The notes below the pieces were generated by a model. That model saw only the letters and a list, made by a program, of their open reading frames with translations, searched no databases and was not told the origin of the DNA. A DNA stretch of 5,293 nucleotides from Thermoplasmata archaeon. Its GTDB lineage: Archaea > Thermoplasmatota > Thermoplasmata > Thermoplasmatales > Thermoplasmataceae. Both the position numbers and the translations under genes were made by a program. Below are positions 1 through 5,246 of this stretch, in pieces (position 1 is the first letter of the stretch; each line of letters begins with the position of its first letter). The stretch is from positions 1-5,293 of the forward strand of contig JAKAYM010000129.1 in NCBI GenBank assembly GCA_021826795.1, written 5' to 3'.

Positions 1-7
1 TCCGATC

Positions 8-889
8 TTATTTTTCCGTGCTTCTAACCTTTGTTCCCTTTGCGGAGAAAAATATTCCTGCTGCCACCATTAAAAGTCCGGCTATTTCAATTAATGTTGG
101 TATTTCATCCAATATAACAAAACTAAATACAACCGATAGGGCAGGAACAATAAATAGAAATGAAGATACAGTTGATACGCCGTATTTCCTGTTCAAATGC
201 AGAAAAGCATAATACGCTACTGCAGTTCCCGGAATTGCCATTATAAGTATAAGTCCCAGAAGCAGGGGGGTTAGTTCAAATGTGTTAATGGCCGGGTTAG
301 TTACTCCTGCTATTAATAGTGCGGGAAGGATTGCAAATCCGAACTGGTAAAAATTTGTGGTTTCCCTGTCCCGCTTGGTATGATATTTCATGTAATACAT
401 TGTTCCCAAAGCCCACATGATGGCGCTCAGAATAGCAATTACAATGCCTGGTTTTAATCCTACTTTCAGGGAATTAGAAAATATTACTATTATACCTGTA
501 AAGCCTATTATTATTCCAACAAACACATATTTATTATAATGTTCACCCAGGAATATAACTGCCATGAGGGTTGATATTATGGGGTAAGTATATATTAATA
601 TGGAAGTAAGAGAAGCTGAAATGGTTGTTTCTGCAACAAACCATAATTCCATCCATATTACCACATCAAGCAGCGAAAGAATGAAAAGGGGAATAATATC
701 ATGCCTTGAAAGTTTTAAATGAAGTTTTGGTCTGAATATTATATAAATGAAGATGAACGAAAATAGAATCCTGTAAAATAATAGAACGAATGGTGTTGTG
801 TAATTCAGAGCTATTTTGAGTACGGGATAGTTGATACTCCATGATGTAACCATAATTGCAAATAAAGCGATGTCCCCCTTTAAACCCAT
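8..889 (-). CDS. DMT superfamily (EamA) permease
   Basis: This is a 293-residue polytopic membrane protein of the drug/metabolite transporter superfamily with two EamA repeats. About ten hydrophobic segments are visible. The first repeat opens with a W-x-x-N-x-P-x-x-K pattern (residues 17-25), followed by a helix with Arg40 (VLLFYR). It then has the family's S-A-S-L region (91-94), a Pro in the fourth helix (YP, 102-103) and the FLGE motif (113-116). The second repeat starts near residue 146 and repeats the pattern with SAIMWALG (155-162), a VPALS helix (248-252) and an LDE counterpart of LGE (260-262). The length is typical of the family. Substrate cannot be read from sequence; relatives export or import amino acids, nucleotides, sugars or drugs. 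The start at 889 follows a TATA-like element at 908-915 and no Shine-Dalgarno sequence. The gene ends with TAA seven bases from the window edge. It is divergent from the DUF59 gene. Confidence 0.9.
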   Translation of the reverse strand: MGLKGDIALFAIMVTSWSINYPVLKIALNYTTPFVLLFYRILFSFIFIYIIFRPKLHLKLSRHDIIPLFILSLLDVVIWMELWFVAETTISASLTSILIYTYPIISTLMAVIFLGEHYNKYVFVGIIIGFTGIIVIFSNSLKVGLKPGIVIAILSAIMWALGTMYYMKYHTKRDRETTNFYQFGFAILPALLIAGVTNPAINTFELTPLLLGLILIMAIPGTAVAYYAFLHLNRKYGVSTVSSFLFIVPALSVVFSFVILDEIPTLIEIAGLLMVAAGIFFSAKGTKVRSTEK

Positions 890-907
890 ACATGAAATTA
901 ATAATGG

Positions 908-915
908 TTAATAAA
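908..915 (-). promoter_or_regulatory. Probable TATA box of the EamA permease gene
   Basis: Read on the minus strand the sequence is TTTATTAA, centred about 23 bases before the ATG at 889. That matches archaeal TATA-to-start spacing for a leaderless or nearly leaderless transcript. The region is very AT-rich, so the exact box is uncertain. Confidence 0.5.
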
Positions 916-975
916 GAATTTTTTATTGCAATCCATTAATGTTAATGTACACCATAGCAAATTAAAACATTAAAT

Positions 976-1000
976 AATGTTTAAATACGTATTTAACATT
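976..1000. promoter_or_regulatory. Palindrome over the DUF59 TATA box (candidate operator)
   Basis: The core at 981-996, TTAAATACGTATTTAA, is a perfect 16-base palindrome centred between 988 and 989. After one unpaired T at 980, symmetry continues for four more pairs (AATG at 976-979 against CATT at 997-1000). The element covers the TATA box and extends to about ten bases before the start codon, so a protein bound there would block TBP/TFB. Its symmetry also places a TATA-like sequence on the opposite strand. Function as an operator is inferred. Confidence 0.45.
980..988 (+). promoter_or_regulatory. TATA box of the DUF59 gene
   Basis: TTTAAATAC is centred 26 bases before the ATG at 1010, the usual distance from an archaeal TATA box to the transcription start. 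Transcription should therefore begin at or next to that ATG, giving a leaderless mRNA. This supports choosing the start at 1010 over the in-frame ATG at 977, which lies at the upstream edge of this box. Confidence 0.75.
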
Positions 1001-1009
1001 GAATATATT

Positions 1010-1312
1010 ATGGTAACAAAAGATGAGGTTCTCGAGGCATTAAAGGAGGTAGCGGATCCTGAAATCGGTATGGATGTGGTTAATCTGGGACTGGTATATG
1101 ATGTAGAAATTACTGAAAATAACAGGGTTTACATTAAAATGACCATGACAGCCCCTACATGCCCGGTAACACCGTGGATTCTTTCAGAGGCTCAAAAATG
1201 TGTGGAAAATCTTGCAGATGTGGAGGCTGCCGATATAGAACTTGTTTGGGATCCCCAATGGAATCCCGAAATGATGACAGATTATGCAAAAGAGCAGTTA
1301 AATATGTATTAA
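1010..1312 (+). CDS. MIP18/DUF59 family iron-sulfur cluster assembly protein
   Basis: This 100-residue, single-domain protein belongs to the MIP18 (DUF59, SufT/PaaD-like) family, which helps mature or deliver iron-sulfur clusters in the cytoplasm. Visible hallmarks are D-P-E-I-G at 16-20, V-N-L-G-L-V-Y at 24-30, and the T-A-P-T-C-P segment (47-52) with conserved Cys51. The family tail W-D-P-x-W-x-P-E-M-M is at 80-89. Length fits stand-alone archaeal members. I take ATG 1010 as the start: an in-frame ATG at 977 would add eleven residues with no family similarity and would lie upstream of the expected transcription start. There is no Shine-Dalgarno sequence. The TBP gene follows 77 bases downstream with its own TATA elements, so co-transcription is possible but not required. 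A palindrome over the promoter hints at regulation, perhaps by iron or redox state; that last point is speculation. Confidence 0.9.
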   Translation: MVTKDEVLEALKEVADPEIGMDVVNLGLVYDVEITENNRVYIKMTMTAPTCPVTPWILSEAQKCVENLADVEAADIELVWDPQWNPEMMTDYAKEQLNMY

Positions 1313-1353
1313 ATTTGTCTGTAGGAAATTAATATATATACTGAATTAAAACC

Positions 1354-1376
1354 TTTATATACCCTTTAAATATAAA
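1354..1376 (+). promoter_or_regulatory. Double, mirrored TATA region of the TBP gene
   Basis: Two TATA-like elements lie side by side: TTTATATA at 1354-1361 and TTTAAATATAAA at 1365-1376. TTTATAT (1354-1360) and ATATAAA (1370-1376) form a perfect 7-base inverted repeat with a 9-base spacer. With about 26 bases from box centre to start, the first box predicts initiation near 1384 and the second near 1395. These positions flank the ATG at 1390 and lie close to a second in-frame ATG at 1399. A further run, AATATATATA, lies at 1331-1340. Because the product is TBP, autoregulation is conceivable. Confidence 0.6.
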
Positions 1377-1389
1377 CATACTGATTAAT

Positions 1390-1944
1390 ATGAGTGAAAT
1401 GGAAAAGATAACAATTGAAAACATAGTTGCATCAACCTCACTTGCGGAACATCTGGATTTAAGCAAAATTGCACTTGCGCTTGAGGGTTCAGAATATGAG
1501 CCCGAACAGTTCCCCGGATTGATATATAGATTAAAAGACCCGAAAACTGCTGTACTTATTTTTAGAAGTGGAAAGGTGAACTGTACAGGAGCTAAGAATC
1601 TTGAAAATGTAAAAAAAACAATAGATATAATTATTGATAAGCTTAAAAAGGCAAAGATAGAGGTTTATGATAATCCGGATATTATAGTTCAGAACATTGT
1701 TGCTGTATACGACCTTGAATCGGACCTCAATCTTACCGACATAGCAATGTCTCTGGGGCTTGAAAACGTTGAATATGAGCCAGAACAGTTCCCCGGACTT
1801 GTATACAGGGTAGAAGAACCCAAAGTTGTGCTGCTTCTATTCGGATCCGGAAAAGTAGTGTGTACCGGTGCAAAGGAAGAGAGTGAAATAGAACAGGCTG
1901 TGATAAAGGTTAAAAAGGAACTTCAGAAAGTAGGACTAATATAA
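1390..1944 (+). CDS. tbp: TATA-binding protein (TBP), archaeal
   Basis: This is the basal transcription factor that binds and bends the TATA box and recruits TFB and RNA polymerase. The 184-residue protein is the usual archaeal size and consists of two direct repeats of the TBP fold with a 93-residue period. Each repeat has E-Y-E-P-E-Q-F-P-G-L (35-44 and 128-137) and an F-x-S-G-K-V-x-C-T-G-A-K strand (58-69 and 151-162). The four DNA-intercalating phenylalanines fall at 41, 58, 134 and 151 by analogy with yeast TBP. The protein lacks a eukaryotic-type N-terminal extension. ATG 1390 gives MSEMEK; an in-frame ATG at 1399 could also be used and would remove only three residues outside the fold. 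No Shine-Dalgarno sequence is present. The 3' end overlaps the 3' end of the convergent truD gene by 9 bases. Identification is certain; only the exact start is open. Confidence 0.98.
   Translation: MSEMEKITIENIVASTSLAEHLDLSKIALALEGSEYEPEQFPGLIYRLKDPKTAVLIFRSGKVNCTGAKNLENVKKTIDIIIDKLKKAKIEVYDNPDIIVQNIVAVYDLESDLNLTDIAMSLGLENVEYEPEQFPGLVYRVEEPKVVLLLFGSGKVVCTGAKEESEIEQAVIKVKKELQKVGLI
1492..1518 (+). repeat. Near-identical DNA block, first half of TBP gene
   Basis: These 27 bases encode E-Y-E-P-E-Q-F-P-G in the first TBP repeat. They match 1771-1797 at 26 of 27 positions; the sole difference is CCC against CCA for proline. Both copies sit at equivalent positions of the internal duplication, 279 bases apart. 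Confidence 0.9.
1771..1797 (+). repeat. Near-identical DNA block, second half of TBP gene
   Basis: This is the partner of 1492-1518 in the second TBP repeat, with the same codons except one proline. The neighbouring S-G-K-V-x-C-T-G-A-K segments differ at 11 of 30 bases, so identity is concentrated here. Confidence 0.9.
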
Positions 1945-3180
1945 ATTTCCTTTTATTATCTCCCTCATGAGTGATGTGGCATATATTCCCTTACCCAAGG
2001 AGAAATTAACCTTATTTTTTGAAATAATTTTGAAATCAACAGGCAATGCAGACATAATTCTATAATCCCCGGATGACCCTAATTTTCTGCTGGAGGAAAT
2101 GTCAAAATCGCTGGTTGAAATATTTTCTGATTCCATAATCTGTGCCTCTATTTCTCCCTCTGCCCCACCGGATAGTTCAGTATTATATCCTATAAGAGGT
2201 ATAACAGTTCTAATTTTATCCTCTTCAGAAAGCCTGCTTAATTTTTGTATATTATACTTGTTAGCGTGTATTAAATCACGTTTATCTGGATTCCAATATT
2301 TGTCAACAGAATATAAAAGATCGCCATTCATAACAGAGTACATGTTTCCCGTTAGTTTCATGCGAACACTGAGTATTCTATTAAAAAGGTATGACTGATA
2401 GGCATGTATAAAAAGCATTGAAAGATTTCTCGGGAAAACGCTGAAGGCGTTATTGTATGTTTTTTCTCTGGAAATATACCCGAGAAGAGCCCTCTCGAAG
2501 GTTAGATGATCAGGAAACTCTTTCAATGCAAGTTCTACATCCTCTGTTTCCCCGTAATGTTTTCTGAAGTCATCGGTATCAAATTCTGGATCGTATATGT
2601 AAAGTTTTACTGCGTCTGAATATCTATTTTGCAGAATAAATTTTCCTATTTTGTGGGTATTTGCCCTGATGCTTCCGAAACGCTGAAATCCATAGAAGTT
2701 GGGGAAACCGTGATTATTGATTATCTGATTTATGGTTTCATTTATTTTTTCAGTGCTGTCTTCATCGGATTTGACAGTAACTGTAAATTCATTGCCAAGC
2801 AAATCTCCAAGTTTTATCATGTGATCGGTGCGAAAACTTGAAATTATCTCAACATCTTTTATAGATAGATTATTTATTTCCATATTGCCCGGAAGGTGTA
2901 TACAGAAATACTGGGTGGTTATTCCTGTTTTATCCTTTGTGCCGGCGTATGTTATCCTTTTATTGCTTATGTGGAGTCTATCCGCCAAATGTATCAAAAA
3001 TTTATTTGTGTCCCAGTTTGTCAGCCTGATTTGCAGTATAATATACTTACCATCAATCTTTTCTGGTATTTTAATTGGAATTTCGTTTACAATGAAACTT
3101 TCAGGGCCATATTTTATTTCTCCCTTAATTCCGGGAGTTGTGGTGGAATACCCATCTATTCCTATTTTGGCATCTTCCAT
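1936..3180 (-). CDS. truD: tRNA pseudouridine synthase TruD
   Basis: This enzyme isomerises uridine to pseudouridine in tRNA; the bacterial family member acts on U13, and archaeal/eukaryotic Pus7-type relatives also modify other sites. The 414-residue length is normal for archaeal TruD. The catalytic motif A-G-T-K-D-K-T-G-I-T-T-Q is at 79-90, with Asp83 the likely nucleophile. Other signatures are P-N-F-Y-G-F-Q-R-F-G at 160-169 and H-A-Y-Q-S-Y-L-F-N at 259-267. The terminal G-K-G-I-Y-A-T-S-L-M-R-E-I segment is at 396-408. The TruD-specific insertion domain should lie between the second and last of these motifs. The start at 3180 is supported by a TATA-like sequence about 24 bases upstream and by conserved N-terminal sequence (G-x-I-K-x-x-P-E-S-F-I-V, 20-31); a closer upstream ATG (3187) is out of frame. 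The stop codon lies inside the convergent TBP gene. No catalytic residue appears missing. Confidence 0.96.
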   Translation of the reverse strand: MEDAKIGIDGYSTTTPGIKGEIKYGPESFIVNEIPIKIPEKIDGKYIILQIRLTNWDTNKFLIHLADRLHISNKRITYAGTKDKTGITTQYFCIHLPGNMEINNLSIKDVEIISSFRTDHMIKLGDLLGNEFTVTVKSDEDSTEKINETINQIINNHGFPNFYGFQRFGSIRANTHKIGKFILQNRYSDAVKLYIYDPEFDTDDFRKHYGETEDVELALKEFPDHLTFERALLGYISREKTYNNAFSVFPRNLSMLFIHAYQSYLFNRILSVRMKLTGNMYSVMNGDLLYSVDKYWNPDKRDLIHANKYNIQKLSRLSEEDKIRTVIPLIGYNTELSGGAEGEIEAQIMESENISTSDFDISSSRKLGSSGDYRIMSALPVDFKIISKNKVNFSLGKGIYATSLMREIIKGNLY

Positions 3181-3200
3181 TATGCATTATGCTTTTATCG

Positions 3201-3209
3201 TATATTGAA
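3201..3209 (-). promoter_or_regulatory. Possible TATA box of truD
   Basis: On the minus strand this reads TTCAATATA, centred about 24 bases before the truD ATG, and would give a leaderless transcript. A second candidate, CTTATAGG around 3224-3231, would give a leader of about 20 bases. The rest of the 136-base gap to the next gene (3181-3316) holds no other feature I can support. Confidence 0.45.
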
Positions 3210-3316
3210 GTACTGGGAAGATTCCTATAAGTTATCTTTTTTTGTCATGCTTGATTATAGCATAAAAACAGGTAGGTTTGTGTTTTAAATTGAAATTGGG
3301 GGCACTGCCGGTAAAG

Positions 3317-3565
3317 CTAGAGTTTATAATAATATGTCTGTTCAATTAACCCATTATTTGTTCTTTTTATCCCAATAATATGCTCTTCAACCATTTCATT
3401 TAGTAAGAATTCCAGTTCATTTTCCACGAGTATCTGGGCTCCGATTTTTAAATAACCCTCTTTTGATCTGTCATCTGTGCTATATTTCCCGATTATTTTA
3501 TCAGCTATTTGAACCTGGGTCATCTCATGGTTCTGCAATATTCGTATAATATCGGTTTGATCCAT
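3317..3565 (-). CDS. Small protein, possibly winged-helix
   Basis: I do not recognise a named family for this 82-residue protein. The layout is compatible with a small archaeal winged helix-turn-helix: a first helix (3-12), a helix-turn-helix-like stretch M-T-Q-V-Q-I-A-D-K-I (15-24), and a long helical stretch with leucines (36-60). It ends in a strand-turn-strand tail, I-I-G-I-K-R-T-N-N-G-L-I-E-Q-T-Y-Y-Y (63-80), that resembles a wing. If so, it could be a DNA-binding regulator, but this rests on pattern only. There is no Cys, no membrane segment and no signal peptide. A strong TATA box at 3587-3594 places the transcription start at the ATG, good evidence that the gene is real and expressed from its own promoter. 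It lies between guaB (97 bases away) and truD (136 bases away) on the same strand. Confidence 0.75.
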   Translation of the reverse strand: MDQTDIIRILQNHEMTQVQIADKIIGKYSTDDRSKEGYLKIGAQILVENELEFLLNEMVEEHIIGIKRTNNGLIEQTYYYKL

Positions 3566-3586
3566 ACGTATTAAAATACAGATTGT

Positions 3587-3594
3587 TATAAAAA
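3587..3594 (-). promoter_or_regulatory. TATA box of the small gene at 3317-3565
   Basis: The minus strand reads GAAAGC followed by TTTTTATA, a purine-rich BRE-like element and TATA box. The box is centred 25-26 bases before the ATG at 3565, so the transcript should be leaderless. The 8-base palindrome AAAGCTTT (3592-3599) overlaps the BRE/TATA junction. Confidence 0.7.
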
Positions 3595-3662
3595 GCTTTC
3601 ATATTAAATATTTGTACTTTAAAATTAGATGTTACAGAAAACCAGTCGCTTAGACAATAGTT

Positions 3663-5120
3663 TCAGTAAATTCCGGAATTCTGATAGTTCGGTGGTTCCG
3701 AAACTATCCTAATGTCGTGTGGATGGCTTTCTTTTAATCCGTTGTTTGTAATTTTCACAAATATTGCCTTTTCCCTGAGTTCGTGAATATTGGCAGCACC
3801 CAGGTATCCCATCCCTGTTTTAATGCCACCAACAAACTGGAAAAGATTCTCTGAAACCTTGCCCCTGTATGGTACTGAACCTTCCACTCCTTCAGCGATG
3901 AATTCATTGTTTCCCAGCTTTCCGTATCTGTCTGATTTTCCAGCTTTAATTGCACCTATGGATCCCATTCCACGGTAAGCCTTGTATTTTCTACCATTTA
4001 TAATCATTTCAGTTCCAGGGCTTTCCTCGGTACCTGCAAGCAAGGACCCCAGCATGACCGTTGAAGCTCCGGCCGCAAGAGCCTTTATCATATCTCCGGA
4101 GTATCTTATACCTCCGTCTGCAATAACCGGTATACCTGATCCTGAAGCCACATCTGCCACATCTGATATTGCTGTTAATTGTGGAACGCCAACACCTGCA
4201 ACTATCCTTGTGGTGCATATCGAACCTGGACCGATTCCGACACGTAGACCATCGACACCGATTGAGATAAGGTCATCTGCCGCTTCAGCAGTCGCAATAT
4301 TTCCAGCGATAATATCTATACTTATTTCCTTTCTTATCTTCTTCAATGATGATAATACATTATTGTTATGGGCATGTGCTGTATCTATAACCAGGAAATC
4401 TGATCCTGCCTTTTCAAGATTTATTGCCCTGTCTATATCATATGCGCCTATGGCAGCGCCTACCATTAACTGACCCTGTTCATCCCTAGAGGCGTTTGGA
4501 AATTTTTCACGTGTTTTAATATCCTTGGCTGTAATCAATCCCATTAACCTACCGCGGGAATCAACAAGTGGAAGTTTCTCAACTCTATTTTTATATAGTA
4601 TGTATTTAGCATCTTCTATAGAAACATTTTGATCTGCAGTTATAACATCTTTGGTCATTATATCCTTTACAGGACCTTCAGAATCTGAAAATTCCAGGTC
4701 CCTCTTTGTTAAAATACCTATAAGTTTGCCTGAGGATACAACCGGTAACCCTGCAATATTCTTTGTTTTCATCAGTGTCCTTGCAACATTTACTGGTGTT
4801 TCTGGGTCAATTGAAAACACATCCCTTATTATTATACTCTCCTCTTTTTTAACCTTTTTAATCATTTCTATCTGTTCATTTGATGACATATTTCTATGAA
4901 TAATTCCCAGTGCACCATATCGTGCCATAGCTATTGCCATTGGGTCTTCAGTTACAGTATCCATTGGGGAGCTAATTATTGGTATACGGACCTTAATATG
5001 CCGTGAAAAACTGCTTGAAACGTCAGCATTTTTCGGTTCTATTGATGAATGCAAAGGTTTCAGTAACATATCATCAAATGTATATCCTTCTTTTACATTT
5101 TGAAATTTTTCTTTAAACAT
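3663..5120 (-). CDS. guaB: Inosine-5'-monophosphate dehydrogenase
   Basis: GuaB oxidises IMP to XMP with NAD+, the first committed step of GMP synthesis, in the cytosol. The 485-residue protein has the complete architecture. The barrel begins with Y-T-F-D-D-M-L-L-K-P (13-22) and S-S-P-M-D-T-V-T (50-57). Two CBS domains are inserted at about 95-205, the first with I-A-G-L-P-V-V (122-128) and the second with V-E-K-L-P-L-V (180-186). The catalytic loop G-P-G-S-I-C-T-T-R (297-305) carries Cys302. D-G-G-I-R (335-339) binds phosphate, and Y-R-G-M-G-S (382-387) and the mobile flap with Arg398-Tyr399 and E-G-V-E-G-S-V-P-Y (410-418) follow. The intact CBS pair suggests allosteric control by adenine/guanine nucleotides, as in other family members. 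No active-site residue is missing. The start at 5120 is supported by a TATA box about 25 bases upstream; there is no Shine-Dalgarno sequence. Confidence 0.98.
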   Translation of the reverse strand: MFKEKFQNVKEGYTFDDMLLKPLHSSIEPKNADVSSSFSRHIKVRIPIISSPMDTVTEDPMAIAMARYGALGIIHRNMSSNEQIEMIKKVKKEESIIIRDVFSIDPETPVNVARTLMKTKNIAGLPVVSSGKLIGILTKRDLEFSDSEGPVKDIMTKDVITADQNVSIEDAKYILYKNRVEKLPLVDSRGRLMGLITAKDIKTREKFPNASRDEQGQLMVGAAIGAYDIDRAINLEKAGSDFLVIDTAHAHNNNVLSSLKKIRKEISIDIIAGNIATAEAADDLISIGVDGLRVGIGPGSICTTRIVAGVGVPQLTAISDVADVASGSGIPVIADGGIRYSGDMIKALAAGASTVMLGSLLAGTEESPGTEMIINGRKYKAYRGMGSIGAIKAGKSDRYGKLGNNEFIAEGVEGSVPYRGKVSENLFQFVGGIKTGMGYLGAANIHELREKAIFVKITNNGLKESHPHDIRIVSEPPNYQNSGIY

Positions 5121-5141
5121 GGAAAAGTAAGACTTATAGAC

Positions 5142-5148
5142 TATTTAA
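5142..5148 (-). promoter_or_regulatory. TATA box of guaB
   Basis: The minus strand reads TTAAATA, centred about 25 bases before the guaB ATG, which predicts initiation at the start codon. It is flanked by an ACTTAT (5132-5137) / ATAAGT (5157-5162) inverted pair with 19 bases between. Confidence 0.65.
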
Positions 5149-5161
5149 GATTATTCATAAG

Positions 5162-5181
5162 TGGTAATTTATATCTTACCA
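5162..5181. promoter_or_regulatory. Inverted repeat TGGTAA-N8-TTACCA (candidate operator)
   Basis: Two perfect 6-base arms, at 5162-5167 and 5176-5181, flank eight bases that contain TTATAT. The site lies in the 126-base divergent gap, about 14 bases upstream of the guaB TATA box and about 37 bases upstream of the TATA box of the gene at 5247. It could serve either promoter. A weak TATA-like sequence in the spacer could also be a second guaB promoter with a leader of about 25 bases. Operator function is inferred from symmetry and placement. Confidence 0.4.
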
Positions 5182-5214
5182 GTTTCCAATACTTAATCTT
5201 TGTCCTACCATGTC

Positions 5215-5223
5215 ATATTTATA
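5215..5223 (+). promoter_or_regulatory. TATA box of the gene starting at 5247
   Basis: ATATTTATA, with TTTATA at 5218-5223, is centred 26-27 bases before the ATG at 5247. That spacing predicts a leaderless transcript and supports the start of the cut-off gene. Confidence 0.65.
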
Positions 5224-5246
5224 GAATGATTTAATTTTCAATTATT

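Larger units (their letters stand above)
938..1000. repeat. Cluster of AATGT/ACATT words in the divergent promoter region
   Basis: The word AATGT or its complement ACATT occurs five times in 63 bases: AATGT at 938-942, 944-948 and 976-980, and ACATT at 967-971 and 996-1000. The 967-971 and 976-980 copies form an inverted repeat ACATT-N4-AATGT. The 976-980 and 996-1000 copies are the outer ends of the palindrome over the DUF59 TATA box. Recurring half-sites of this kind suggest binding of a dimeric regulator, but no regulator can be named and part of the density may reflect AT-richness. Confidence 0.4.

Noticed and set aside
1042..1049. AAAGGAGG, a perfect Shine-Dalgarno-like sequence
   Set aside because: It lies inside the DUF59 coding region encoding part of A-L-K-E-V-A, with no suitable start codon just downstream.
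3237..3243. Run of seven T on the plus strand as a terminator
   Set aside because: No plus-strand gene ends nearby; the neighbouring genes are on the minus strand, where this is a run of A.
2828..3288. Overlapping plus-strand open frames opposite the truD 5' half
   Set aside because: They are hydrophobic, Cys/Tyr-rich shadows of the antisense strand of truD, with no promoter of their own or family resemblance.
3982..4473. 163-codon open frame on the plus strand opposite guaB
   Set aside because: It lies wholly inside the certain guaB coding region, is rich in Pro/Ser/Ile as expected of an antisense shadow, and has no recognisable domain.
5210..5224. Mini-ORF ATG-TCA-TAT-TTA-TAG before the gene at 5247
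   Set aside because: It overlaps the TATA box of that gene and should lie upstream of its transcription start, so it is unlikely to be in the mRNA.
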